Assembly: GCF_003990645.1 (NCBI RefSeq)
Contig: NZ_RYZK01000010.1
Span: forward strand, 1 to 64,000
Origin: Shimia sediminis
Lineage (GTDB): Bacteria; Pseudomonadota; Alphaproteobacteria; Rhodobacterales; Rhodobacteraceae
DNA length: 64,000 bases
Direction of reading: 5' to 3'
Part shown: positions 25,158 through 34,341 of the stretch, piece after piece
Layout of the letters: each line of letters opens with the position of its first letter
Numbering within the stretch: the stretch's first letter is position 1
Notes under the pieces: generated by a model
Told to the model about the DNA's origin: nothing
The model's input: only the letters and a program-made list of their open reading frames with translations
The model's database searches: none
Translations under genes and position numbers: made by a program

Positions 25158-25172
25158 AAACAGGGTTCCCAT

Positions 25173-25856
25173 ATGTCTTCCGTTCTCTCCCTCAAAGATG
25201 CCCGTCTTGCGCTGGAAGGCAATGCCGGGCGCGTCGAAATCCTGCATGGGATCACGCTGGAGGTGCAAAAAGGCGAGACTTTGGGGCTGGTGGGGCCGTC
25301 CGGCTCGGGCAAATCGTCGTTGTTGATGCTGATGGGCGGGCTGGAGCGCGCGACCGGCGGGACAATTTCGGCGCTGGGGCAGGACCTGAGCGCCATGGAC
25401 GAGGACGCGCTGGCACGGTTTCGCCGCGACCACATGGGGGTGGTGTTCCAGAGCTTTCATCTGATCCCGACCATGACCGCGCTGGAAAATGTTGCGACCC
25501 CCCTGGAGCTGGCCGGGCACAAGGATGCGTTTGCGCGGGCCGAGGCCGAGTTGGAGGCCGTGGGGCTGGCGGATCGTGCCGATCACTTTCCCCGGCAGAT
25601 GTCGGGGGGCGAGCAGCAGCGGGTCGCGCTGGCACGGGCGGTGGCGCCCCGGCCACATATCCTGTTGGCGGATGAACCCACGGGCAATCTGGATGAGGCC
25701 AACGGGCAGGCGATCATGGACCTGTTGTTCCGCCTGCGCGACCGGCATGACGCGACATTGGTGCTGGTGACACACTCGAACCGGCTGGCCGAGCGCTGTG
25801 ACCGGGTGATCCGTCTGCGCGACGGTCAGGTGGATGTGCAGGAGGCGGCAGCGTGA
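25173..25856 (+). CDS. ybbA: ABC transporter ATP-binding protein, YbbA/LolD type
   Basis: A 227-residue ATPase with Walker A GPSGSGKS (41-48), signature MSGGEQQR near 145, Walker B ILLADEPTGNLDE near 167 and THS. It belongs to the MacB/LolD group that works with FtsX-type permeases through mechanical movement and not substrate tunnelling. The start at 25173 (MSSVLSLKDARL) is family-typical. No good ribosome site precedes it, so the mRNA may be leaderless. Its stop overlaps the GTG of the permease. Confidence 0.87.
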   Translation: MSSVLSLKDARLALEGNAGRVEILHGITLEVQKGETLGLVGPSGSGKSSLLMLMGGLERATGGTISALGQDLSAMDEDALARFRRDHMGVVFQSFHLIPTMTALENVATPLELAGHKDAFARAEAELEAVGLADRADHFPRQMSGGEQQRVALARAVAPRPHILLADEPTGNLDEANGQAIMDLLFRLRDRHDATLVLVTHSNRLAERCDRVIRLRDGQVDVQEAAA

Positions 25857-28366
25857 GTCTGTCGCTGGCGTGGCGCTTTGCGCGCCGGGAATTGCGCGGG
25901 GGCCTGCGGGGGTTTCGGATTTTCCTTGGGTGTCTGTTGCTGGGGGTGGCGACGATTGCCGCCATTGGCACCGTGCGGGCCAGTATCGAAGCGGGTCTGG
26001 CGGCAGAGGGGGCCGCGCTGTTGGGCGGCGACGCCGAGATGGATTTCACCTATCGCTTTGCCAGTGACGCTGAGCGCGCATGGATGGACGCCAATGCCAA
26101 ACGTCTGTCCGAGGTCGTGGATTTTCGCTCGATGGCGGTTGTCGGAGACGAACGCGGGCTGACGCAGATGAAAGCGGTGGATGCGGCCTATCCGCTGATC
26201 GGCGCGGTGGTGCTGGACCCGCCGATGGCGCTGGATGCGGCGTTGGCCGAGCAGGATGGCCTGCCCGGCGCTGTGATGCAGCGCATTCTGATCGATCGGC
26301 TGGGGCTGAAGATTGGCGACACGTTCAAGTTCGGCGCACAGGAGTTTCGTCTCAGCGCGGAACTTGTGAAAGAGCCGGACAATGCGGGCGGCTTTGGACT
26401 GGCCCCGCGCAGCATCGTGGCCACCGAGGCCCTGGCGCACAGCGGCTTGCTTGCGCCCGGAACGCTGTTTTCCACAAAATACCGGTTGGATTTTGCCGAA
26501 GGCGCGGCGCTGGAGCCGTTGAAGGCCGAGGCGCTGGCGCAGTTCGAGGACAAGGGGTTGCGCTGGCGCGACAGCCGCAATGGCGCGCCGGGTGTGGCGG
26601 AGTTTGTCGAGCGGCTGGGGGCGTTTCTGGTGCTTGTGGGCCTGTGTGGCTTGGCTGTGGGCGGCATTGGCGTGTCCTCGGCAATCCGGGCCTATCTTGC
26701 GGGCAAGACACAGGTGATTGCCATTCTGCGCAGCCTGGGGGCGGATCGGCGGACAGTGTTCCTGACCTATTTCATTCAGATCGGGATATTGTCGGTGGTG
26801 GGGATTGTGCTGGGCTTGGCGCTGGGGGCGTCATTGCCGCTGGCGTTGGCCCCGATCCTGCAATCGTCGCTGCCTTTGCCAACGGTGTTCACGGTCTATC
26901 CGGCCCCGTTGCTGGAGGCCGCAGCCTATGGCGTGCTGACCGCGTTGATCTTTACGCTGTGGCCGCTGAGCCGGGTTGGCGATGTGCGGGCAGCGGCGCT
27001 GTTTCGCGATGCCATGGGGGCGGCGAAGCTGTTGCCACCTGCCGGGTTCCTTGTGGTGGTCGTGGGGTTGCTGGCGGTGTTGCTGGCGCTGGCCGGGTGG
27101 TTGTCGGGGTCCTGGCGGCTGACGCTTTGGGCGGCGGCAGGGATTCTGGGCGCGCTGGTGTTGCTGGCGCTGGCGGCTTTGGCGACAAGCGAGCTGGCGC
27201 GGCGCGCGGCGAAACGGGCGCGGCGGGTGCCGGTGCTGCGCTGGGCGCTCAATGCGATCTCGTCACAGTCGGAACCGGCGCTGCCGGTGATCCTGTCCTT
27301 GGGTCTGGGCCTGTCGGTGTTGTCGGCGGTGGGGCAGATTGACGGCAACCTGCGCAACGCCATCGCACGGGATTTGCCGGAGATCGCGCCGAGTTACTTT
27401 TTTGTCGATATCCAGAAGGACCAGATCGACGGTTTCCTGCAACGGCTGGACGCGGATACAGCGGTCAGCAAGGTCGAGACCGCGCCGATGCTGCGCGGGG
27501 TGATCACGCGGATCAATGGCCGACCGGCCTCGGAGGTGGCGGGCGATCACTGGGTACTCGAGGGCGACCGGGGGGTGACCTATGCCGCCACCGTGCCCGA
27601 GACCACCACGGTGACCGCAGGGGAATGGTGGCCCGAAGATTATGCGGGCGACATGCAGATCAGCTTTGCCGCGGAAGAGGCGGAAGAGATGGGGCTGCAA
27701 TTGGGGGACACGCTGACGGTGAACATCCTGGGGCGCGACATGACCGGCACGGTCACCAGTTTCCGCGCGGTGGATTTTTCGACCGCGGGCATGGGGTTTA
27801 TCATGGTGATGAACCCCGCGGCCGTAGAGGCAGCTCCGCATAGTTTCATCGCCACGGTCTATGCCGAAGATGCCGCCGAGGCGCAGATTTTGCGCGATCT
27901 GTCGAATGCCTATCCCAATATCACGGCGATCCGGGTCAAGGACGCGATAAGCCGGGTCTCGGACCTGTTGTCGTCGCTGGCGGATGCGACCTCATACGGG
28001 GCGAGCGTGATGCTGCTGACCGGGTTCCTGGTGCTGATTGGCGCGGCGGCGGCAAACCAGACCAGCCGCACCTATGAGGCGGCGATCCTGAAGACGCTGG
28101 GGGCGACACGGCGAGATATCCTGACGAGTTTCACCCTGCGCGCTGGGCTGACCGGCTTTGCCGCCGGATCGGTGGCGCTGGTGGCGGGGATTGCCGGGGC
28201 CTGGGCGGTGACGTTCTTTGTGCTTGAGACCGACTTTGCGGTGATCTGGCCCAATGCGCTGGCGATTGTCACGGGCGGTGTGCTGGCGACGCTGCTGGCG
28301 AGCCTGTTGTTTGCCGCAACGCCGCTGGCCTCGCGGCCAGCGCAGATCCTGCGGGCGCGGGAATAG
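25853..28366 (+). CDS. ybbP: FtsX-family ABC permease, YbbP type
   Basis: An 837-residue inner-membrane protein with about ten helices in the YbbP order: one N-terminal helix, a large periplasmic domain (about 40-245), FtsX block one (about 255-380), a middle hydrophobic pair (about 395-445), a second periplasmic domain (about 490-700) and FtsX block two (about 715-830). It starts at a GTG overlapping the ybbA stop. With YbbA and TesA it may handle a lipid or lipoprotein-like cargo. The cargo is unknown. Confidence 0.87.
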   Translation: MSLSLAWRFARRELRGGLRGFRIFLGCLLLGVATIAAIGTVRASIEAGLAAEGAALLGGDAEMDFTYRFASDAERAWMDANAKRLSEVVDFRSMAVVGDERGLTQMKAVDAAYPLIGAVVLDPPMALDAALAEQDGLPGAVMQRILIDRLGLKIGDTFKFGAQEFRLSAELVKEPDNAGGFGLAPRSIVATEALAHSGLLAPGTLFSTKYRLDFAEGAALEPLKAEALAQFEDKGLRWRDSRNGAPGVAEFVERLGAFLVLVGLCGLAVGGIGVSSAIRAYLAGKTQVIAILRSLGADRRTVFLTYFIQIGILSVVGIVLGLALGASLPLALAPILQSSLPLPTVFTVYPAPLLEAAAYGVLTALIFTLWPLSRVGDVRAAALFRDAMGAAKLLPPAGFLVVVVGLLAVLLALAGWLSGSWRLTLWAAAGILGALVLLALAALATSELARRAAKRARRVPVLRWALNAISSQSEPALPVILSLGLGLSVLSAVGQIDGNLRNAIARDLPEIAPSYFFVDIQKDQIDGFLQRLDADTAVSKVETAPMLRGVITRINGRPASEVAGDHWVLEGDRGVTYAATVPETTTVTAGEWWPEDYAGDMQISFAAEEAEEMGLQLGDTLTVNILGRDMTGTVTSFRAVDFSTAGMGFIMVMNPAAVEAAPHSFIATVYAEDAAEAQILRDLSNAYPNITAIRVKDAISRVSDLLSSLADATSYGASVMLLTGFLVLIGAAAANQTSRTYEAAILKTLGATRRDILTSFTLRAGLTGFAAGSVALVAGIAGAWAVTFFVLETDFAVIWPNALAIVTGGVLATLLASLLFAATPLASRPAQILRARE

Positions 28367-28393
28367 CGGCGACAGGCCGGGGTTTGGGGCACC

Positions 28394-28437
28394 AAGCGCC
28401 TTGCAAGGCGCTTGCCAAGGCGTTTCGAAACGCCTTG
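28394..28437. repeat. Two adjacent perfect palindromes after ybbP
   Basis: A 20-bp palindrome (28394-28413, half-site AAGCGCCTTG) and a 22-bp palindrome (28416-28437, half-site CAAGGCGTTTC) share the CAAGGCG core and stand two bases apart. They may form a double hairpin ending ybbP transcription or be a mobile palindromic repeat. No T-run follows. Confidence 0.8.
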
Positions 28438-28582
28438 TGCCTGCCGATGGGACACCTTTGGTGGGACCGGCTTTGACCTGCATCATGGCGCGGGCCTGGT
28501 GAGACACGAAAACTGCGGGTGTGACACTCGCCGATCCAGCACTTGGGGACGCGCCGGATCGGAACAAGGAGCACCCAAAGGC

Positions 28583-30043
28583 ATGGAAAAACCGCAGGCC
28601 ACGTCCTCAGGCCACATGCCCCTGTCCGCGAACCCTGCGGTCATGCGGGCGGTTGCACGCAAAGAGCTGAACCTGGCGCAGCGCATCATGGCGTCCTGGG
28701 TGGGCGAGGTTCTGGCGCGGCCATGGTTGGACTGGTTGATCCTGCAGAGCCTCAAGCGGTTCTTCTTTCCCTTTTCGCGGCTTTGGGCCGCCGCACGCGC
28801 CGCCAACGGCAAGGTCGAGGATTTTGCCACGGCAGCGCCGCTGACACGCCCGATCCGCAACCGCGCGCGATTGCGCCGGGCGCTGCGGATATTCGAGCGG
28901 GAACGCGCCAATATCAACAGTGTCGAGTTTTTCTGGCACGAGAATTTCTTTGGTCCGAACGAGGTTCCCGAGCGGCATCTGTCATCGCTGGAAGAGGCAC
29001 GCCTGCATGCGCGCAGCCGGTTCAATGCGACGCGGCGGTATTTCACCCATCTGCGGCTGTGGCTGGCCACAACTGTCTACCCCGAGTTCGCCACGCCCCA
29101 GGAGTTCGAAGCGCGTTACAGTGCCGAGGGCGACGCCTTTGAGCGGCTGTTCGAACCGCCGGTGGCCATGCCCGCGATCCAGCAGTCGCGCGATGTGCCG
29201 ACCCCGGCGGGACGGGATTACTGGATCCGTTTTACCTCGCCCGCGGCGCATCTGGGGGATGATGTCTATGCGCGGGTGCATGAGCCGGTCGGCGTCAAGA
29301 ACCCCCCGACGCTGATTTTTGGCCACGGCATCTGTGTGGAGTTCGACCATTGGCGCAACCTGGTGGACCCGATTGCCATGCTGCCCCGCCGTGGCATTCG
29401 CGTCATTCGCCCCGAGGGACCATGGCACGGACGCCGGGTGCCGGACGGGCATTACGGCGGCGAGATGTTCCTGTCGCGCGCGCCGATGGGCGAGTTCGAC
29501 TATTTCACCGCGCAGCACAAGGAATGGGCGGTGTTGATGGATTGGGCCCGCCGCACCAGCGACGGGCCGGTGGCCTTTGGCGGCAGCAGCCTTGGGGCGC
29601 AGGCGGCGCAGATGGCGTCGATCCGGGCGCGCGACTGGCCAGAGCATCTGCACCCCGACGCCCTGTTCCTGATGACCCATTGCGAGCACGTGGGCGACGT
29701 GGCCACGGACAGTGACCTGTCGGATATCTGGGGCCTGCACGAGCCGCTAAGCAAGCTGGGCTGGACCCGCGACATGCAAAAGACCTGGCTTGCCAAGCTT
29801 GACCCTCCGGGGGTGCCGGTGATGGCGCCCGAGCGTATCGTCAGCATTCTGGGCCGCAAGGATCGGGTGACCAAGTTCGCCTCGGGGCAACGGTTGCAGG
29901 ACGCCTGGCAATTGCCGCAGGAGAACCGGTTTATCTGGCCCTGTGGCCACTTTACCGTGCCATTGCGGCTGGGTCGGGACGCCCGCCCGCTGGACCGGCT
30001 CCGCACCATTTTCGATGACATCGCAAACGGGACCGGCGCCTAG
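28583..30043 (+). CDS. Alpha/beta hydrolase family protein (ABHD18-like layout), unknown substrate
   Basis: At 486 residues, the N-terminal 200 residues are basic and helical. The C-terminal half is an alpha/beta hydrolase with an oxyanion-type FGHGICVEFDHW, a nucleophile elbow GGSSLGAQ (Ser about 335), an aspartate in GRKDRV and a histidine in CGHFTVP near the end. This full triad suggests activity. The ATG at 28583 has AAAGG close upstream, while an open frame back to 28412 runs through the palindromes. The stop overlaps the GTG of the acyltransferase by one base, so the two probably act on the same lipid. Confidence 0.65.
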   Translation: MEKPQATSSGHMPLSANPAVMRAVARKELNLAQRIMASWVGEVLARPWLDWLILQSLKRFFFPFSRLWAAARAANGKVEDFATAAPLTRPIRNRARLRRALRIFERERANINSVEFFWHENFFGPNEVPERHLSSLEEARLHARSRFNATRRYFTHLRLWLATTVYPEFATPQEFEARYSAEGDAFERLFEPPVAMPAIQQSRDVPTPAGRDYWIRFTSPAAHLGDDVYARVHEPVGVKNPPTLIFGHGICVEFDHWRNLVDPIAMLPRRGIRVIRPEGPWHGRRVPDGHYGGEMFLSRAPMGEFDYFTAQHKEWAVLMDWARRTSDGPVAFGGSSLGAQAAQMASIRARDWPEHLHPDALFLMTHCEHVGDVATDSDLSDIWGLHEPLSKLGWTRDMQKTWLAKLDPPGVPVMAPERIVSILGRKDRVTKFASGQRLQDAWQLPQENRFIWPCGHFTVPLRLGRDARPLDRLRTIFDDIANGTGA

Positions 30044-31512
30044 TGCTGGGGTATGAGATCGTCCTGCCGCTGTGGCTGGCCCTGCCGGGGCTGGTTCTGG
30101 CGCTGATGGGGGCGCGGGCCTATATCGTCGAGCCGCTGGTGCGCCGCGCGCTCAAGCGGCGCGAACGGGACGCCAAGGCACGGCTGAATACCACGCTGAC
30201 GCGGCCCCTGCCCAAGGTGCTGCAGGTGCCCCGCCGGGTGCTGACCGAGCGCCTGTTCAATGACCCGGTGGTGCAAGCTGCGATCGAGACCGCCGCCGGA
30301 ACCGACGGGCCCGAGGCCGCCGAGGCCGAGGCGAGGGCCTATATCGACGAGCTGATGCCGTCTTTCTTTGCGCTGTTCTATTTCCACATCGGCTATTGGC
30401 TGGCGCGGCGCTGGTTGCGGTCGATGTATGACGTGCGCATCGTCAAGCAGCTGCCCCCAGACGCCTATGCGGACATCCCGGAAAACTCGAGCATCGTTCT
30501 GGTGGGCAACCATCGCTCGAACCTGGATGTGGCGGTGCTGAGTTATCTGGCGGCGCGCACCAGCATGATATCCTTCGCCGCCGGAGAGTGGGCCGCGGTC
30601 TGGCCGATGAACCGCATCATGCAGATGAGCGGCTGCTACATCATCCGGCGCGACTCGCAAGGGCGGCTTTATAAGACCGTGCTGGCGCGCTACATCCACA
30701 TGATGATCGGCGCGCATATGCCCCAGGGGATTTTCCTGGAGGGTGGCCTGAGCCGGGATGGCGCGTTGCAACCCATCAAGCTGGGGCTGATGCGCTATAT
30801 TCTTGCGGGGCTGGGCAAGGAAAACACGCAGGACATCGTGTTTATCCCGGTGGCGTTCAACTATGACCGGGTGCCCGAGGACATGACGTTGCTGGCGCAT
30901 CAGGAGGACGGGTTCAAGAAGAAATCCCGCCTGTATACGATCCGCAGCACCGGCTGGCATTCGCTGGGCGTCATTGCGCGGTTGCTGAAAATCCGGCGGC
31001 AACAGTTCGGGCAGGCCGCCGTCAGCTTTGGCCCGGCCTTTTCGGTGCGCGCATGGCTGGCGCAACAGGGCGAGACGGTTGAGGCGCTGGATGACGACCG
31101 GCGCAAGGCGGTTGTCGCCCCGGTGGCCGAACACATCATCGATCAGATCGCGGGCATGATCCCGGTGCTTCCGGTGTCCTTGGTGTCAACCGTGATCCGC
31201 GAGGCTGCGGACACTGCGCTGGCGCGGCCAGAGCTGCGCAGGCAGGTGTTGCGGCTGACCGAAGAGTTGCGCAGCAGAGGGGTGCCGCTGGCCATTGACG
31301 AGATCGACGATGCAAACGCCTGCGACATCGGGCTTGGGGTGCTGATGTCCCGCGGCGTGGTGAGCGAAGCGGCAGGGGGGTTCATCGTCAGCCCGGAAAA
31401 GGCGCAGTTGCTGGAGTATTACGCACGCACCATCTCGCACTATTTGGTGGACAAGGACACCGGTGCACATCTGCGCAGCATCCTGACGGTGCATGAGCCA
31501 ACAGGCGGCTAA
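30043..31512 (+). CDS. Glycerol-3-phosphate/lysophosphatidate acyltransferase-like protein
   Basis: A 489-residue membrane-associated acyltransferase (PlsC superfamily, length nearer to PlsB). The catalytic HX4D motif is NHRSNLD (His about 157) and the glycerol-phosphate pocket is FLEGGLSRDG (about 232). An N-terminal hydrophobic helix (about 8-25) should anchor it. The start is the GTG that overlaps the preceding stop. It overlaps the convergent sulfotransferase gene by four bases at the 3' end. It probably acylates a glycerolipid. The paired hydrolase hints at remodelling or an unusual storage or polar lipid. Confidence 0.75.
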   Translation: MLGYEIVLPLWLALPGLVLALMGARAYIVEPLVRRALKRRERDAKARLNTTLTRPLPKVLQVPRRVLTERLFNDPVVQAAIETAAGTDGPEAAEAEARAYIDELMPSFFALFYFHIGYWLARRWLRSMYDVRIVKQLPPDAYADIPENSSIVLVGNHRSNLDVAVLSYLAARTSMISFAAGEWAAVWPMNRIMQMSGCYIIRRDSQGRLYKTVLARYIHMMIGAHMPQGIFLEGGLSRDGALQPIKLGLMRYILAGLGKENTQDIVFIPVAFNYDRVPEDMTLLAHQEDGFKKKSRLYTIRSTGWHSLGVIARLLKIRRQQFGQAAVSFGPAFSVRAWLAQQGETVEALDDDRRKAVVAPVAEHIIDQIAGMIPVLPVSLVSTVIREAADTALARPELRRQVLRLTEELRSRGVPLAIDEIDDANACDIGLGVLMSRGVVSEAAGGFIVSPEKAQLLEYYARTISHYLVDKDTGAHLRSILTVHEPTGG

Positions 31513-32153
31513 GGCTGGTCCAAGGGTGCGCCGCGCCCAACCAGGCGGCGTGCGCCGTGGATCAACGCCCCCACCATACGGCGTGAGAGGCGTTTGCGTG
31601 GCGTGTAGATCCCCTTGAAGGAATGCGGGAAGTCACGCTCGGGGATATCATGGCCGAGGAAGCCACAGAGCTCATCCCACCCTGCCCCGGCACAGAAATC
31701 CACCACCAGCAGATCGTCGGGGCGGTCCTTGAAGTACTCCAGAACCTCGCGGTTGTGGCGGCGGTACCTTTCCAGAAAGACATCCTCGAAGCCCACCGGA
31801 AAGCCCACGCCATAGACCAGTTTCTGCATCGGGTCGGGCAGAAACCCGAGGTGGTTGACCACGCTCTGCAACCAGTCTTGTTCGTCGCGGATGGTGAGGA
31901 TGAATTTGCTGCCCGGATAGCGGTCATCCAGCTCGCGATAGAACAGCGGCCAGGGGTTGTCCTCGAAGGCGTTGTTGCGGTCGGCAGCCTCGAAGATCGG
32001 GGTCAGGTCCCCGTTGCGCAGCGCCGGGACAAACCTCTTGCCGCCGCCTTCCATCTTGTAGCCCAGGATGCGGAACGCGGTGCAGAGCGTGGTGGTCGCG
32101 GTTTTCTGAAAGCCGATCCCAAAAACCTTGGGGGAAGCGAGTGTGTTGGACAT
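31509..32153 (-). CDS. Sulfotransferase family protein
   Basis: A 214-residue cytoplasmic protein. The PAPS-binding P-loop-like GFQKTATTTL (about 13-22) and the second phosphate-binding stretch TIRDEQDWLQS (near 84) are those of bacterial sulfotransferases similar to the eukaryotic Golgi-type group. The acceptor could be a lipid or sugar. The ATG at 32153 is chosen over an upstream TTG. Its last codons overlap the acyltransferase stop from the other strand. Confidence 0.75.
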   Translation of the reverse strand: MSNTLASPKVFGIGFQKTATTTLCTAFRILGYKMEGGGKRFVPALRNGDLTPIFEAADRNNAFEDNPWPLFYRELDDRYPGSKFILTIRDEQDWLQSVVNHLGFLPDPMQKLVYGVGFPVGFEDVFLERYRRHNREVLEYFKDRPDDLLVVDFCAGAGWDELCGFLGHDIPERDFPHSFKGIYTPRKRLSRRMVGALIHGARRLVGRGAPLDQP

Positions 32154-32264
32154 CAATGCCTCGTAGGTCGCGTCGCGGGACCCTAGAAAGGCGTCGGGGT
32201 GGTGTCAATGCGGGCCGAGGGACGGTGCGGGGTGGCAAGCCCCCCACACCGGTTCTGCGCATGG

Positions 32265-33143
32265 TCAGTCGCGGGCCAGCCAGGCGGTAAGCCGATCAAA
32301 GAACGCGTCCTGTTCTTCGATAAAGGGATAGTGGGCCGACCCCTCGAAAATCACCAGCGTGGCGTTGGGCAGATGCGCCGCGATGCGTTCAGCGCCGGGG
32401 TCCGGCGGTGTGATCCCGTCGTGACGACCGGCCATCACCAGCGCGGGGGTGTCGATCTCGGGCAGTTTTTCGAGCGTGTTGAAGGTGGCGAGCAAGCCGC
32501 CCGCCGCGTTCCAGGCGCGATGCTCGTAAACCGTGCGGGCATCCAGATCGGCCCCAACCTCGGCATCCCAGGTGTGGAAATACATCTGCACCACCGGGTT
32601 CCATGTGGCTTGCCAGTCGGCATCGTCCGCCATGGGTTGCGAGAACAGCTTGCCAAAGGCGGCCATCTGGTCGTCGCTGCCCGAAACGGTCGGGTGGTAG
32701 TCAAAGGCGGGCACGGTGTCGATCAGGACCAGCCCCTCGAGCCGGTCGCCATAGGTGGCCGCGAACTCTTGCGCGATGAAGCCGCCATAGGAATGGCCGA
32801 TCAGGGTAAAGCTGTCGTGCCCGAGCGATGTCATCAGCGCGGCGGCGTCCGAGGTCAGGCGGTCAAAGCTCATCTCGCCGTAGTCATCGGGTTTGGCCGA
32901 GCGGCCATTGCCGAAGTGGTCATAGTAGACGACCGTATGGGTCTCGGACAGCTGGTCGAAATAGGGGCGCAGGTAGTCGTGGCTGAGCCCCAGCCCCCCG
33001 TGCATCATCAAAATGGCCGGGCCGCTGCCGAGGCTTTCATAGTAAAGATCGGCGCCGTTGACTGTGGCCGTGTCCGCAAGCGATGTGACGGCGGGCAGGG
33101 CCGCGAGGGCCGCGGCGGCAAAAAGTGAAGCGTGGTGTGTCAT
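32265..33143 (-). CDS. Secreted alpha/beta hydrolase (proline-iminopeptidase/haloperoxidase type)
   Basis: A 292-residue hydrolase with a signal peptide (MTHHASLFAAAALAALPAVTSLA). It shows HGG in the oxyanion region (MMHGGLGLSHDY), the nucleophile elbow GHSYGG, the acid in GRHDGI and the histidine in GSAHYPF, so the triad is complete. GGGAGA precedes the ATG at 33143 by about a dozen bases. It is divergent from an AraC-type regulator 121 bases away, which probably controls it. Substrate unknown. Confidence 0.8.
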   Translation of the reverse strand: MTHHASLFAAAALAALPAVTSLADTATVNGADLYYESLGSGPAILMMHGGLGLSHDYLRPYFDQLSETHTVVYYDHFGNGRSAKPDDYGEMSFDRLTSDAAALMTSLGHDSFTLIGHSYGGFIAQEFAATYGDRLEGLVLIDTVPAFDYHPTVSGSDDQMAAFGKLFSQPMADDADWQATWNPVVQMYFHTWDAEVGADLDARTVYEHRAWNAAGGLLATFNTLEKLPEIDTPALVMAGRHDGITPPDPGAERIAAHLPNATLVIFEGSAHYPFIEEQDAFFDRLTAWLARD

Positions 33144-33264
33144 CTGTGATGATCTCCCTGTGATCTTTGGGGAAACCGCGAGGGTTCCCTGTGCCACATC
33201 AGAATAGACCGGGCGGCGAGATCGGTGTTATCGTCACAGCGCAACGACGCGAGGCAGCGAGGAG

Positions 33265-34275
33265 ATGAAAAACACTGTCGAACCAAGGGCTTGGTTTCCC
33301 GATCACCAATGGAGCGCAAACAGCGCGAACCTTGTGGATCAGGCGTTTTTCGATTTTGACCAGCAGGCCGAGCGTCTGGTGGGCCACGATCAGGAGTATA
33401 TGCAGCTGAGTGACGGGCGCTTTCACGGGCGGTTTGTTTCGTGTTTCCTGGGGCCGGAAACCGCGCTGCATTTCGAGTTTGCAAACCAGGCCCTGGCGCA
33501 ATCCATCGCCGCGTCCCGCGACAGTTATTCCTTTGGTGTGGTGCTCTCGGCGCCCGAGCCTTTCCGGGCCAACGGGGTCGACATCGACATGGGTGCGATC
33601 TTTGCCATTCCGCCAAATGCCGCGTTTGAACTTTATAGCCCGCAGAATGCCGCGGTCCTGGCGATTGTCATCGACAAGGAGAGGCTGGCGCGGCGGCTGG
33701 CCCCGGCCCCGCATCTGCGTGACTGGATCGGCGGGCTGGACCAAGAGATCGGGTTTCTGCGCGCGCCGGCCATCGCCGAGCGGCTCCGGCGGGATGCGCT
33801 GAGCGCCGTGGTGAATTCCTGTACCGTCGGCGACCACGGGCCTGAGCCAACGTGGCTGGCCGATGCGCTGATCGACAGCCTTGTGGCGGGGTTGATCCTG
33901 GAATGGGGGGGTATCGAGGCGATCATGACCGGGTCATCGCGCAACTTTACCCGGTTTCTGGAGTTCCGCCACGGGCTGGATCTGTCCCAGGAGACCGAGG
34001 CGTCGGTGCAATCGCTGGCAACGCGGCTGAGGGTCAGCAAGCGCAGTATTCAGTACGCCTTTTCCCGCGAGCTGTCCTTGGGCGTGTCATCCTATGTGCT
34101 GCGCTCGCGGCTGCACAGGGTTCGCCGGAGCCTGCTAAGACCCGAGGATCAGGCAGGAAGTATCGGTGATATGGCGGCGGAACACGGGTTCTGGAACTGG
34201 AGCCATTTCAGCAAGCAATACCGGCAGCTGTTTGGCGAACGGCCCTCGGACACGCGGCGAAGGTCGGTGAATTAG
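33265..34275 (+). CDS. AraC family transcriptional regulator
   Basis: A 336-residue regulator. The C-terminal third has two helix-turn-helix motifs (SVQSLATRLRVSKRSIQYAF and IGDMAAEHGFWNWSHFSKQYRQLFGERPSDTRR) typical of AraC/XylS proteins. The N-terminal 220 residues look like a ligand-binding beta domain related to AraC_binding_2. The start at 33265 has GAGGAG upstream. Divergent orientation makes the secreted hydrolase its likely target. Confidence 0.85.
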   Translation: MKNTVEPRAWFPDHQWSANSANLVDQAFFDFDQQAERLVGHDQEYMQLSDGRFHGRFVSCFLGPETALHFEFANQALAQSIAASRDSYSFGVVLSAPEPFRANGVDIDMGAIFAIPPNAAFELYSPQNAAVLAIVIDKERLARRLAPAPHLRDWIGGLDQEIGFLRAPAIAERLRRDALSAVVNSCTVGDHGPEPTWLADALIDSLVAGLILEWGGIEAIMTGSSRNFTRFLEFRHGLDLSQETEASVQSLATRLRVSKRSIQYAFSRELSLGVSSYVLRSRLHRVRRSLLRPEDQAGSIGDMAAEHGFWNWSHFSKQYRQLFGERPSDTRRRSVN

Positions 34276-34305
34276 CGCGTCGCCCACGTCATCACGGGGC
34301 AGAAG

Positions 34306-34333
34306 GTAGGTCGGACAAATTTGTCCGACCTAC
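34306..34333. repeat. 28-bp perfect palindrome, copy 3
   Basis: Same sequence as the copies at 8606, 16825 and 53640. It sits between the convergent ends of the AraC-type gene and gcvP, nine bases from the gcvP stop. Confidence 0.9.
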
Positions 34334-34341
34334 GGGGGGTT

